Positions 42,207 through 51,555 of a DNA stretch of 64,000 nucleotides are shown here, one piece after another (the stretch's first letter is position 1; the number at the start of each line of letters is the position of its first letter). Source of the stretch: DATEEW01 sp035273665 (lineage in GTDB: Bacteria; Pseudomonadota; Gammaproteobacteria; Burkholderiales; SG8-39); assembly GCA_035273665.1 (NCBI GenBank), contig DATEOW010000038.1:1-64000 (forward strand). The letters are read 5' to 3'. The notes under the pieces were generated by a model. It was given only the letters and a program-made list of their open reading frames with translations. It did not search any database and was not told the origin of the DNA. A program made the position numbers and the translations under genes.

Positions 42207-44993
42207 ATGACTACAAAAAACGTTCTAAGAAGAATTGCTTCCCTCAGCGCGCTCCTATGTTGTTCGGTCGCGCTGCTTGCCGGTTGCGGGGAGAAGCCCG
42301 AAGCGCTCGTTGCCTCCGCGAAGGAGTATCGCGCAAAGAACGACCACAATGCCGCGATCATTCAGTTGCGCAATGCGTTGCAACAGCAGCCCAACAATGC
42401 CGAAGCGCGTTATCTACTCGGTATGTCGCTGTATGCGACGCGCGATTTCTTTACTGCCGAAAAGGAACTGCAGAAAGCGCTGGAGCTCGGCTATTCGGCG
42501 GAGCGCGTGCTGCCGGTACTCGGACGGGTCATGCTTGAAATCGATAGAGAAGCGGCGCTCTTGTCGCAATACGGCAATCAAAAACTCGCTGACGCCGATG
42601 CACAAGCGACTTTTCAAACGGTTTTGGGCGACGCTTATTTAAACGAGCGCAAGGTGGCCGAAGCCAAGGCGGCCTACGTTAATGCACGCAGCGCCAAGCC
42701 TGGCTATGTGCCTGCGCGCGTTGGGGAGACGCGGCTACTTGCTGCGCAAGGCAAACTGGAGGAAGCCGAGCTTGCGGTGTTGGACATCCTTCGCGAGACA
42801 CCCGACAGCATAGAAGCGATGATGCTTCACGCGGAATTGCTGAGCAACCGGCAAAAGCTGGAAGAAGCGCAGAAGCTGTATGCGCGCATCCTTGAACTGC
42901 AGCCCGATAACCGCCCGGCACGCAATGCGCTGATCGCCACCTTGCTCAACGCAGGCAAGCTCGACAAAGCCAAAGAAGAGATCGAAGCGGCTAAAAAAAT
43001 CATCGGCAAAAGAGATATACGGCTGATGTTCTCTGAGGCAATGCTGAATCTGAGGCAAAAGAACTACACACAGGCCCGCGATATATCGCTGCAGATTTTG
43101 CGTGTCGCGCCGGATCATGGCCCAACTCTCTTTGTTGCAGGCAGCGCAGAATTTGCATTGGGCTCGCTCGCGCAAGCCGAAGAGCAATTGCGCAAGGCGC
43201 TCGATCGTATGCCGCGACACGCGGGGGCTCGTCGCGCATTGGTTGCGGTGTATCTACGTATGGGTCAAGGCACACGCGCGGCCGAAACGCTGAAAGATCT
43301 GCTCGACCAACCGGAACCGAGCAGCGAGGTCTACGCGCTCGCAGGCGAGGTTGCGCTGGCCAACAATGACTTGAAGAAAGCCGAAGAATACTTGCAGCGA
43401 GCGGCCGCGCTCGACAAAGACAATGCGGCGCTGCGTTCGCGCCTTGGACAGCTTCGCTTGTCCACCGGCGAGGTCGCCGAAGGCATAGCGGATTTGGAAG
43501 CGGCCTCGGCGGCAAATTCCAGCGATATTAAATCGGATCTTCTCCTTATTCTTGGGCACTTGCGTAGTGGGCAGTACGACAAGGCGAAAGCCGCGATGGA
43601 GGTTTTAGAGAAGAAGCAACCGAATAACCCATTTACCTTCAATATTAAAGGCGCGCTCAGCGTGTCCATGGGCGATCACCAAGGTGCGCGCGCGAGCTTC
43701 GAGCAAGCACTGGCGTTGGCGCCGACCTATTCACCGGCGCTGCTTAATCTTGGACGTCTGGACGCGGCAAACAAAGAGCCGGATGCCGGACGAAAGCGTT
43801 TCGAGGGCGTCTTGGCTAAAGAACCGAACAACGAGCAAGTGCTGCTTGCGTATTTGCAGTACCTCGAGGAAATACGGGCGCCCGAACAGGAAGTGCTGGG
43901 CATCGCCAAGCGGTCGGTTGAAAGCAACAGTAGTTCTGCCATCGCGCGTATCGCGTTGATCAATTCTTATATTAAAAGCAATGATAAAAAAGGCGCGTTA
44001 GACGCGGCGCAGGATGCGCTGGCCGCCTTTCCCACGCAGGCTGGTGTACTGGATATCGCCGGTCGCGCCCAGCTCATGGCGGGCGAAACAAACCAGGCGA
44101 TTTCCACCTTCAGCAAACTCGCAGGGCTGAATCCACAATCGCACGCCGCGCAGATGCGGTTGGCGCAAGCTTATGCCGCGAGCAAGGATGTCGACCGTTC
44201 GGTAGAGGCCTTGCGTCGAGCGTTGGCAATCAAGCCGGACCTCCTTTCCGCGCATAGCGATATCGTTGCCGTGTTGACAGCCAATGGTCGATTCCAAGAA
44301 GCCTTGACGGAAGCGCGCCAAGTGCAGAAACGCTATCCCCAGCTCGGCCTCGGACATGTCTTGGAGGGCGACATTCACGCATCGCAGAAGAAGACAGCGG
44401 AGGCGCAGGCGGCTTATCGCGCAGCACTCAAGTTCGAACCTGACAATACCGGCTTGTTCATCAAACTCCATCGGACTTTAAGTGCTGGGGGGGCGCCGCA
44501 AGAAGCAGAGGCGCTGGCTGCGCGATGGTTGAAAGAACACCCGAAAGATATCGGTGCGCGCGCCTACATCGCGGAAAAAGAAATGGCGGACCGCGATTAC
44601 AAGACCGCGAGCGCGCATTACAAGATCATTGTTGAGGCCCAACCCGGCAACGTCATTGCGCTGAACAACTTGGCTTGGTTAGCCGGCCAGCTGGGCGATC
44701 CTGCCGCCCTGACTTATGCGGAGAAAGCCAAGCAGATCGCACCGCAAAACCCGGCGGTGCTCGATACGCTCGGCATGCTGTTGCTCGACAAAGGCGATAC
44801 CGCGCAAGCGTTGTCGCTTTTGGAGCAGGCGATCAAGCTCGCGCCGCAAGCGCCCGGCATTCGTTTGAACTATGCGAAAGCGCTCATGAAATCGGGCAAC
44901 AAAGACGCCGCCCGTCGCGAATTACAGAGCTTGGCCAAGCACGAGAACCAGCAAATAAGGGCTGAAGCGGAAGCGGCGTTGAAAACGCTTTGA
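42207..44993 (+). CDS. prsT: PEP-CTERM system TPR-repeat lipoprotein PrsT
   Basis: A 928-residue lipoprotein. The signal peptide ends in a lipobox LLAGC (Cys about residue 27) with Gly-Glu following, compatible with outer-membrane retention. The rest is a long series of roughly twenty TPR units, such as HNAAIIQLRNALQQQPNNAEARYLLG-type repeats (core AIIQLRNALQQQPNN) and GDTAQALSLLEQAIKLAPQ. It follows prsR by 17 bases, the common prsK-prsR-prsT order. The role is probably as scaffold for EPS or PEP-CTERM protein export. Confidence 0.94.
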   Translation: MTTKNVLRRIASLSALLCCSVALLAGCGEKPEALVASAKEYRAKNDHNAAIIQLRNALQQQPNNAEARYLLGMSLYATRDFFTAEKELQKALELGYSAERVLPVLGRVMLEIDREAALLSQYGNQKLADADAQATFQTVLGDAYLNERKVAEAKAAYVNARSAKPGYVPARVGETRLLAAQGKLEEAELAVLDILRETPDSIEAMMLHAELLSNRQKLEEAQKLYARILELQPDNRPARNALIATLLNAGKLDKAKEEIEAAKKIIGKRDIRLMFSEAMLNLRQKNYTQARDISLQILRVAPDHGPTLFVAGSAEFALGSLAQAEEQLRKALDRMPRHAGARRALVAVYLRMGQGTRAAETLKDLLDQPEPSSEVYALAGEVALANNDLKKAEEYLQRAAALDKDNAALRSRLGQLRLSTGEVAEGIADLEAASAANSSDIKSDLLLILGHLRSGQYDKAKAAMEVLEKKQPNNPFTFNIKGALSVSMGDHQGARASFEQALALAPTYSPALLNLGRLDAANKEPDAGRKRFEGVLAKEPNNEQVLLAYLQYLEEIRAPEQEVLGIAKRSVESNSSSAIARIALINSYIKSNDKKGALDAAQDALAAFPTQAGVLDIAGRAQLMAGETNQAISTFSKLAGLNPQSHAAQMRLAQAYAASKDVDRSVEALRRALAIKPDLLSAHSDIVAVLTANGRFQEALTEARQVQKRYPQLGLGHVLEGDIHASQKKTAEAQAAYRAALKFEPDNTGLFIKLHRTLSAGGAPQEAEALAARWLKEHPKDIGARAYIAEKEMADRDYKTASAHYKIIVEAQPGNVIALNNLAWLAGQLGDPAALTYAEKAKQIAPQNPAVLDTLGMLLLDKGDTAQALSLLEQAIKLAPQAPGIRLNYAKALMKSGNKDAARRELQSLAKHENQQIRAEAEAALKTL

Positions 44994-45043
44994 GTCTGAG
45001 AGTCTGACTATCGAATTAATGGAATGATGAGACGAGGAATTGC

Positions 45044-46324
45044 ATGAGTACAGTTGCTGTTGTCGGGCTGGGATACGTTGGCCTCCCGTTAGCCGTCGAG
45101 TTCGGGAAAAAATACACGACCATCGGTTTTGATTTATCTGCGGCGAAAGTTGCCGCCTATAAACGCTTTGTGGATCCTACGGGCGAAGTCAGCACCGAGC
45201 AGTTGAAAGCCGCGAACAAGCTGAGTGTGACGACTGATCCGGCGGAACTCGCCAAAGCGGATTTCATTGTTGTTGCCGTGCCGACGCCTGTTGACGAAGC
45301 ACACCAGCCGGATTTTAGCCCCCTCGTCGGTTCGAGTGAGTCAGTGGGGCGGCACATGAAGCGCGGCGCGATTGTCGTGTATGAATCGACCGTATATCCC
45401 GGTGCCACCGAAGAAGTTTGTATTCCGGTGCTGGAGAAGTTCTCCGGCATGAAGTGGAAAAAAGATTTCAATGTCGGTTACTCGCCTGAGCGGATTAATC
45501 CGGGCGACAAAGAGCACACGCTCACGCGCATTGTCAAAGTGGTTTCAGGCGACACACCTGAAACCTTGGAACGCGTCGCCGAAATTTACGGCGGAATCAT
45601 CAGCGCCGGCGTGCATCGGGCCACCAGCATCAAGGTCGCTGAAGCGGCGAAGGTCATCGAGAATACGCAGCGCGACTTAAATATCGCGTTGGTAAACGAG
45701 CTCTCGTTGATCTTCCACCGTATTGGTATCGACACGACGGAAGTGCTTGAGGCCGCAGGCACGAAGTGGAACTTCCTGCCTTTCCGCCCGGGTCTCGTCG
45801 GCGGTCACTGTATCGGAGTCGATCCCTACTATTTGACGCACAAGGCCGATATGCTGGGCTATCACCCGCAGGTCATTTTGGCGGGGCGCCGTATCAATGA
45901 CGGCATGGGGAAGTACATCGCCGAGCAGACCGTCAAACAGATGATCCAGGCGGGACACACCGTCAAAGACGCTGATGTGATCGTCCTCGGACTGACGTTC
46001 AAGGAAGACTGCCCCGACCTGCGTAACTCGAAGGTCATCGATATCATCCGCGAATTGCAGTCTTACGGCGCTAAGGTGCACATTTACGAACCGATGGCCG
46101 ATGCGGAAGAGGCGATGCATGAATACGGCGTCACTCTGACGCCCTGGGACAAGCTCCCGCGCGCCAATGCGATCGTTGCTGCGGTGGCGCACCGCCCGCT
46201 CATCGAGCGGTCCGCGAAGGACTACGCCGCCAAGTTGGCGCCCAAGGGAATCTTTATCGACGTGAAATGCAAGGCGGACGCGGCAGCGCTTCGCGCGCAA
46301 GGTTTGCACGTGTGGCGGCTTTAA
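45044..46324 (+). CDS. tviB: UDP-N-acetylhexosamine 6-dehydrogenase (TviB/WbpO type)
   Basis: A 426-residue NAD-dependent nucleotide-sugar dehydrogenase that oxidises the C6 of UDP-GlcNAc or UDP-GalNAc to the uronic acid. The N-terminal Rossmann motif is VAVVGLGYVGLPLAVEF; AAKVIENTQRDLNIALVNE and the catalytic GGHCIGVDPYYLTHKA with Cys256 follow, then LGLTFKEDCPDLRNSKV in the C-terminal domain. A GAGG ribosome-binding site precedes the ATG. Paired with the tviC-type epimerase two bases downstream, it should produce UDP-GalNAcA or similar for the EPS. Confidence 0.93.
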   Translation: MSTVAVVGLGYVGLPLAVEFGKKYTTIGFDLSAAKVAAYKRFVDPTGEVSTEQLKAANKLSVTTDPAELAKADFIVVAVPTPVDEAHQPDFSPLVGSSESVGRHMKRGAIVVYESTVYPGATEEVCIPVLEKFSGMKWKKDFNVGYSPERINPGDKEHTLTRIVKVVSGDTPETLERVAEIYGGIISAGVHRATSIKVAEAAKVIENTQRDLNIALVNELSLIFHRIGIDTTEVLEAAGTKWNFLPFRPGLVGGHCIGVDPYYLTHKADMLGYHPQVILAGRRINDGMGKYIAEQTVKQMIQAGHTVKDADVIVLGLTFKEDCPDLRNSKVIDIIRELQSYGAKVHIYEPMADAEEAMHEYGVTLTPWDKLPRANAIVAAVAHRPLIERSAKDYAAKLAPKGIFIDVKCKADAAALRAQGLHVWRL

Positions 46325-46325
46325 A

Positions 46326-47408
46326 ATGACGCAAGCCGAATGGACTGAAAAAGCTTCTGCCTCCTTGAGGCAGAAGCCGATGCGTTGGCTGGTGACCGGT
46401 TCCGCCGGATTCATCGGCTCACACTTGCTCGAGACGCTTTTGCAAATGGGTCAGGAAGTTGTCAGCCTGGATAATTTTTCCACCGGCCACTGGCGCAATC
46501 TCGAACAGGTCGAATGCGCGGTAGGCGAAGCGGCTTGGGCCCGTCACGTCTTCATCGAAGGCGATATCACCGATATAGAAACGTGCCGCAAAGCCTGCAC
46601 CAACGTGGAGGTCGTGCTGCATCAGGCCGCGTTGGGATCGGTGCCCCGTTCACTGGTCGATCCGCGCGCCACTAATGCGGCGAACGTCACGGGCTTTCTC
46701 AACATACTGGACGCCGCGCGAGAAGCCGGTGTACAGCGTTTTGTGTACGCCGCATCGAGCTCTACCTACGGCGATTCGGCGGCTCTTCCCAAAGTAGAAG
46801 ACCGCATCGGACGGCCGTTGTCGCCCTATGCCGTCACCAAATATGTCAACGAACTTTATGCCGACGTTTTTGCGCGCGCTTATGGCATGCAGATCGTCGG
46901 ATTGCGATATTTCAACGTGTTCGGTGCACGTCAAGATCCGGAAGGCGCGTATGCAGCGGTGATTCCGCGCTGGGTGCGCGCGCTTCTTCGCGGTGAGGCA
47001 CCGGTCATTAACGGTGACGGAGAGACATCTCGGGATTTCTGCTACGTCGCAAACGCGGTGCAGGCGAACATTCTTGCCGCGCTCACGACGAATCCCGATG
47101 CAATCAATCAGGTGTACAACGTCGCCGTCGGCGGGCGCACAAATTTAAATGAGCTATTCACGACTTTGCGCGATCTTCTGGGTGCGCGCTTCCCGGCGCT
47201 AGCATCGGTGCAGGCGGTGCATCGTGATTTTCGTCCAGGTGATGTGCGTCATTCGCAGGCGGATATCTCGAAGGCGCAGCGTCTTCTCGGCTATGCGCCG
47301 ACACATGATATCGTCAAAGGGCTTGAGCAAGCATTGCCTTGGTACATCGAGCGCTTTAGCAGTGACGTGAGCGGCACGAAGGACGTCCATGCGAGCGTCG
47401 CGTCCTGA
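46326..47408 (+). CDS. tviC: UDP-GlcNAc(A) 4-epimerase (TviC/WbpP type)
   Basis: A 360-residue extended SDR protein. NAD-binding motif VTGSAGFIGSH (residues 23-33), SSSTYGD with the catalytic Ser, and Tyr168-x3-Lys172 in SPYAVTKYV. RYFNVFGARQDPEGAYAAVIPRW is the UDP-sugar segment (core RYFNVFGARQDP). It follows the tviB-type dehydrogenase by one base, the same order as in Vi-antigen and related acidic polysaccharide pathways. The first 18 residues precede the usual epimerase start; ATG 46380 is an alternative. Confidence 0.92.
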   Translation: MTQAEWTEKASASLRQKPMRWLVTGSAGFIGSHLLETLLQMGQEVVSLDNFSTGHWRNLEQVECAVGEAAWARHVFIEGDITDIETCRKACTNVEVVLHQAALGSVPRSLVDPRATNAANVTGFLNILDAAREAGVQRFVYAASSSTYGDSAALPKVEDRIGRPLSPYAVTKYVNELYADVFARAYGMQIVGLRYFNVFGARQDPEGAYAAVIPRWVRALLRGEAPVINGDGETSRDFCYVANAVQANILAALTTNPDAINQVYNVAVGGRTNLNELFTTLRDLLGARFPALASVQAVHRDFRPGDVRHSQADISKAQRLLGYAPTHDIVKGLEQALPWYIERFSSDVSGTKDVHASVAS

Positions 47409-48348
47409 ATGGAGGTATGGCGTTGCCGCGGTGCTCATGTGCACCGCAGTCTCGTGCTTGGCCGAAAATAAAAAACTCTCGCTCAATGCGACCAGCAAGA
47501 GCACCAGCGATGTGGTGACAGCGTCGCGGCTCGCGATCGAAGCGGAAACGACTTCACATATCGCGACGCTATTGCGCGAAGCCGTGGCCTTTGAACACGG
47601 GGAAGGCGTCCTAAAAGATATTGCGAAGGCCATGGCATTGTATTGCGAGGCCGCACGCATGGGCGATGCCGAAGCGCAGTACGCACTTGGATGGATATAT
47701 GCCAATGGGCGCGGTGTCCCGCGGGACGATGAGCGCGCGGCGGTATTCTTCGCTTTGGCCGCGGCCCAGGGCCACCCGCATGCGCAACGTGCGCAGACCT
47801 TCGCGGGCCACGCGGTCGGCCGCTTGCCTGACTGCATGTTCATTGATCGGGCGGGAGCGCCTGGAGCCAACGGGGTTTTCGACTTCAGCGCGCTGGAATC
47901 GCTCAATCCCGGCAAAAAACGGATGATTGAATTAGTGCGCAAGCTTGCACCTGAATATTCAATCCATCCGCAACTTGCTTTAGCGGTGATTGCAGTCGAA
48001 TCCAATTTCAATCCGCATGCTCGTTCGCCCAAGAATGCGCAGGGTTTGATGCAGTTGATTCCCGCCACGGCGCAGCGCTTCAAAGTCAAAGACATTCTTG
48101 ACCCGACGCAAAACATCCGGGGCGGGTTGTCGTATCTACGCTGGCTCCTTTCCTACTATCGAGGCAGGGTCGATCTCGCGGTCGCAGCGTACAACGCCGG
48201 CGAAGGCGCAGTAGACCGTTATCGAGGCGTTCCACCCTACCGGGAGACGCAGGAATACCTCAAACGGGTTCGTCACTTCTACGGCGGCATCGATCATCCG
48301 TTTGATGATGCGTTGACCGAGCCGTCACCTGTTGTGCAATTAATGTAA
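47389..48348 (+). CDS. Lytic transglycosylase with Sel1-like repeats
   Basis: A 319-residue exported protein. Signal peptide (YGVAAVLMCTAVSCLA), then two Sel1-like repeats (AMALYCEAARMGDAEAQYALGWIYANG, core GDAEAQYALGWIYANG), then a C-terminal SLT domain with catalytic Glu204 in VIAVESNFNPHA, AQGLMQLIPATAQRF and AAYNAGEGAVDRY. It cleaves peptidoglycan, perhaps opening the wall for EPS export. The start lies 20 bases inside tviC, with AAGGA six bases upstream; this overlap suggests co-expression. Confidence 0.92.
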   Translation: MRASRPEWRYGVAAVLMCTAVSCLAENKKLSLNATSKSTSDVVTASRLAIEAETTSHIATLLREAVAFEHGEGVLKDIAKAMALYCEAARMGDAEAQYALGWIYANGRGVPRDDERAAVFFALAAAQGHPHAQRAQTFAGHAVGRLPDCMFIDRAGAPGANGVFDFSALESLNPGKKRMIELVRKLAPEYSIHPQLALAVIAVESNFNPHARSPKNAQGLMQLIPATAQRFKVKDILDPTQNIRGGLSYLRWLLSYYRGRVDLAVAAYNAGEGAVDRYRGVPPYRETQEYLKRVRHFYGGIDHPFDDALTEPSPVVQLM

Positions 48349-48382
48349 GCGTGCAACCTGCGCTGGCGGCTAGAGAAAAAAT

Positions 48383-49144
48383 ATGATCAAACGCCTTCCA
48401 TTTTTTGTGCTGCTGCTTGGCCTCGCGATCAATCGAGCGTCCCACGCCGCGTCTCCCGAGGAAACGATCGCGCGAGTGAAAACGTCGATCGTCGCGGTCG
48501 GCACGTATTTGCCGACCCGTGCACCGCAATTCAATTTTCGCGGCACGGGCTTCGTGGTGGGCGACGGCACATTGATTATTACTAATTCACATGTTTTGCC
48601 GACGGTACTTGAGGATCGGGAAAGCATCGCTGTCGCCGTGCATGTCAGCGGTGCGCAAGGCGCTGCGCGTGTGGCGACGCGAGTTGCGAATGATCCCGAG
48701 CATGACTTGGCCGTGTTGCGTATACAAGGCTCGCCGCTGCCCGCGCTCGAAGTCAAGCGCTCGGAGACGGTGCGTGAGGGCAACAACCTTTTTTTCACCG
48801 GCTACCCGATGGGTACCGTCCTGGGTCTGTTCCCGGTTACGCATCGCGCCATGGTGTCCGCACTAACGCCCGTTGCCATCCCCAGCAGAAATTCCGCGCA
48901 GCTTGATCCAAAACTGATTCGGCGACTGAGCGCCGCGCCGCTACCCATTTTTCAACTCGATGCCACGGCGTACCCGGGCAGTAGTGGCAGTCCACTGTAT
49001 GAACCGGACACTGGTGCCGTCGTCGGCGTAGTCAACATGGGCATGTTAAAAGGAAGCAAGGAGACTGCCATGACGCAACCGTCTGGCATCACCTACGCTA
49101 TTCCCTCTAAGTGGGCGGAGGCGTTGCTGAGCGAAATACCTTAA
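48383..49144 (+). CDS. Periplasmic trypsin-like serine protease
   Basis: A 253-residue S1-family protease. Signal peptide with cleavage likely after SHA (residue 22). Catalytic triad: His70 in TNSHVLP, Asp108 in EHDLAVL, Ser201 in YPGSSGSPLY. There is no PDZ domain, so it is the short HtrA-like form. It ends convergent with the ABC lipoprotein gene, overlapping by four bases. Its relation to the EPS locus is only positional. Confidence 0.9.
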   Translation: MIKRLPFFVLLLGLAINRASHAASPEETIARVKTSIVAVGTYLPTRAPQFNFRGTGFVVGDGTLIITNSHVLPTVLEDRESIAVAVHVSGAQGAARVATRVANDPEHDLAVLRIQGSPLPALEVKRSETVREGNNLFFTGYPMGTVLGLFPVTHRAMVSALTPVAIPSRNSAQLDPKLIRRLSAAPLPIFQLDATAYPGSSGSPLYEPDTGAVVGVVNMGMLKGSKETAMTQPSGITYAIPSKWAEALLSEIP

Positions 49145-49716
49145 GGCGACGGCAGATCGGCCTGTAGGCGCGTGAGAATGCGCTCATGCGCCGTCCCCAA
49201 CGCCTTGACGAAGGCTTCCGGGCGGGGCGCCTCCAAGTCCACGCGCTCGGCGTATTCGCGCTCGAATACAACATGCGGCGTCGGCCGCGAAGCGGTCAAC
49301 TTGTAATGCATTCGTAAGACCGCCTGGCCGGGACGGCTTCGCATGTCGCCATACAGTTCCGGCGCATAGGCCTCAAGCAAATATGACGGCTCGGACAAGC
49401 CAAGTTGCGCCGAGCCGTCTTTGATGCCGAACCATTCAGCGGTGCGATTCATAAGCATCTCTCGCGGTGTCGTCAGCAGCTCGTTGTAAAAATCACTTTC
49501 GTATCGCGTTTCGTCGAGGCGCCATACCAATTGTTTTCCTTCGAACGCGGGCGCCACGTCGAAGCGGCCAAGGCGCGCGTCCAAAGGTTTTGATACCCGC
49601 GCGCTTAAGGGTGCCGGCAAATAACTGCGGATTTCGACCGCCGGTCTGGCCAAATCGCAACCGCTCAATGGAAAAAGCGCGCATCCGCATAGGACACTGA
49701 GTAGTCGTTTCATCAT
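49141..49716 (-). CDS. ABC-type transport auxiliary lipoprotein (PqiC-like)
   Basis: A 191-residue lipoprotein. The lipobox LFPLSGC places the acylated Cys at about residue 20. The body resembles ABC-type transport auxiliary lipoproteins that work with MCE systems (YLPAPLSARVSK, VWRLDETRYESDFYNE, then LLEAYAPELYGD). It is the last gene of a four-gene minus-strand operon, joined by ATGA overlap to the MCE gene. Confidence 0.85.
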   Translation of the reverse strand: MMKRLLSVLCGCALFPLSGCDLARPAVEIRSYLPAPLSARVSKPLDARLGRFDVAPAFEGKQLVWRLDETRYESDFYNELLTTPREMLMNRTAEWFGIKDGSAQLGLSEPSYLLEAYAPELYGDMRSRPGQAVLRMHYKLTASRPTPHVVFEREYAERVDLEAPRPEAFVKALGTAHERILTRLQADLPSP

Positions 49717-50768
49717 TTCGCGCTGGACGGATCGATTCGCCGGGGCGGGTCTGCGAACACGGCGCCGGGATAGCGTTTAAGGCTTTCGCTCAAGTCGCGC
49801 AGGTTTTCGCTGGTGCGGCGTAGATTGTCGATAATGGTTGCGACATCCTTGTCTTTGCCGGCTGCGGCCTTGTCCAGACTAGCCAAGGTGGAATCGAGGT
49901 TTTTGAGTGCGCGCTCAAGTTCCTCGCCTTCGAGCAGTTCACGCAAACGTCGCATGGATACGGCCGTATCCTCCGGTACGCTATCCAGACTTGGGTCTTC
50001 GAGCAATTTTCTTAGACGCGTGGCGGAAGCCGCCGCGTCACGCATGGTGCTTTGCGCTTCGGGGCCGCCAAGCACAGCTTTCAGGCGGCCGGCGGTGTCG
50101 CGCAAGTCACCCACCATTACACGCAAGTCCTTCCCGATGTTTTGCACGTCGAGCTGATCAAGCTTCGTGTTGAGCGTGATGAGCAGTGCATCGAGGTCCT
50201 GTGCGACTTTCGGCAGGTTCATATCTTCGAAGTGCGCAAGAAAACGATCGGCACGTTCGAGAATCTGCGTCACGGTACTTGCACCAGAAGGGATATAAAG
50301 ATGTGCAGGTTGCCAATCGAAAGGTAGCTTGGGCGAACGTTCTGGAGGCAGATAATCCATTTCAAGAAAGTAGGTCCCCGTGATGCCTTGTGCCGACATG
50401 CGCACGCGCAAGCCCTTTTGAATGAGTTTATCCAAGAGCGCGGGGTCCACTTTGGTGTTGAAACCAGCCTGCTCGAGGTCTAGCTTCGCTTCCACATAGA
50501 CATATGGTTTGCGTTGCGTCGGTGGCAGATGGTTCTCGTAGCGATTTGAAGTAAATCCCAATGTAGTGACTTCGCCGATCAGGACGCCGCGATATTTGAC
50601 CTTTGAACCGACGTCGAGGCCTTGCACAGTGCCGTTAAAATACGTTTCCACCACGAGCTGCCGGCGGAAGAGACCACCGCCACCGAAGGCGATCACCAAC
50701 GCGACCAAGAGGGCAATACCGATCAGGATAAAAATGCCCAGGCGAAAATAATGTGCTTTCACACTCAC
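49713..50768 (-). CDS. MlaD-family MCE protein
   Basis: A 351-residue protein with one N-terminal membrane anchor (LGIFILIGIALLVALVIAFGGG, core GIFILIGIALLVALVI) and an MCE domain (YFNGTVQGLDVGSKVKYRGVLIGEVT, core GLDVGSKVKYRGV). The C-terminal 200 residues are helical, forming a tube or stalk. It binds lipids in the periplasm and links the ABC transporter to the outer membrane. The start is GTG at 50768, overlapping the ATPase stop (GTGA). Confidence 0.92.
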   Translation of the reverse strand: MSVKAHYFRLGIFILIGIALLVALVIAFGGGGLFRRQLVVETYFNGTVQGLDVGSKVKYRGVLIGEVTTLGFTSNRYENHLPPTQRKPYVYVEAKLDLEQAGFNTKVDPALLDKLIQKGLRVRMSAQGITGTYFLEMDYLPPERSPKLPFDWQPAHLYIPSGASTVTQILERADRFLAHFEDMNLPKVAQDLDALLITLNTKLDQLDVQNIGKDLRVMVGDLRDTAGRLKAVLGGPEAQSTMRDAAASATRLRKLLEDPSLDSVPEDTAVSMRRLRELLEGEELERALKNLDSTLASLDKAAAGKDKDVATIIDNLRRTSENLRDLSESLKRYPGAVFADPPRRIDPSSAK

Positions 50769-51553
50769 GTTGCGCTTATCCCTTCTTCATCGGCTTGACG
50801 ATTGAAGAACTGGCGTACCTTTGGATTGTCCGTGTGGTCGCGAAGCTCTTGCGGTTTGCCTTCTGCCACGATTCCTTTGCTCTCCTTGTCCAGCATGATT
50901 GCCCGATCCGCGATCGCGTAGATACTTTCTAATTCGTGCGTAATGACAATAAACGTGATGCCAAGCGTGTCTCGTAGTCGCAAGATGAGCCTGTCGATTC
51001 CCGCCGACGTAATGGGGTCGAGGCCTGCGGATGGCTCGTCGAGCAGTACCACCGCCGGATCCAGCGCCAAGGCGCGCGCAATTGCAGCGCGCTTGACCAT
51101 CCCGCCGGAAATCTGCGCGGGCTTGTAGTCTTCGAATCCGCTCAACCCCACTAGTGCAAGCTTCATGCGAGCGACGAGTTCAATGGCTTGCGGGCGCATG
51201 CCGGTATGCACTTCTAGGGGCAGGCTGACGTTTTCCAGCAAGGTCATCGACCCGAAAAGTGCACCGAGCTGAAACATCACGCCGATGCTTCGCAAAATCT
51301 CGGCTCTTTCCGCTGCGGAAGCGGTGCTCAGCTCGCGGCCGTGAATGAAAATTCGGCCGGACAGCGGTTCATGCAAACCAATGAGGTGTCGCATCAGGAC
51401 GCTCTTTCCGGAGCCGGAACCACCCAGGATGACAAAGATTTCACCGCGCTTCACCTCAAATGAAACGCCATCATGAATGATGGTCGCGCCCATGCCGCTA
51501 CGAAGCGCATCGACTTGCACAACGGGTTGAGCGGAATCGAAGGTTTTGCGCAT
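50765..51553 (-). CDS. MlaF-like ABC transporter ATP-binding protein
   Basis: A 262-residue ATPase. Walker A GGSGSGKSVLM, Q-loop in VMFQLGALF, signature ISGGMVKRAAIARAL (variant M) and Walker B VVLLDEPSAGLD. The MlaF-like ISGGM signature marks the lipid-importer branch. ATG 51553 was chosen, two bases after the permease stop; a start 141 bases upstream lies inside the permease gene and was rejected. Confidence 0.92.
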   Translation of the reverse strand: MRKTFDSAQPVVQVDALRSGMGATIIHDGVSFEVKRGEIFVILGGSGSGKSVLMRHLIGLHEPLSGRIFIHGRELSTASAAERAEILRSIGVMFQLGALFGSMTLLENVSLPLEVHTGMRPQAIELVARMKLALVGLSGFEDYKPAQISGGMVKRAAIARALALDPAVVLLDEPSAGLDPITSAGIDRLILRLRDTLGITFIVITHELESIYAIADRAIMLDKESKGIVAEGKPQELRDHTDNPKVRQFFNRQADEEGISAT

Positions 51554-51555
51554 CG

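Noticed and set aside
42207..44993. Repeated segments as DNA-level tandem repeats
   Set aside because: They are degenerate TPR codons in a coding gene, not near-identical DNA repeats.
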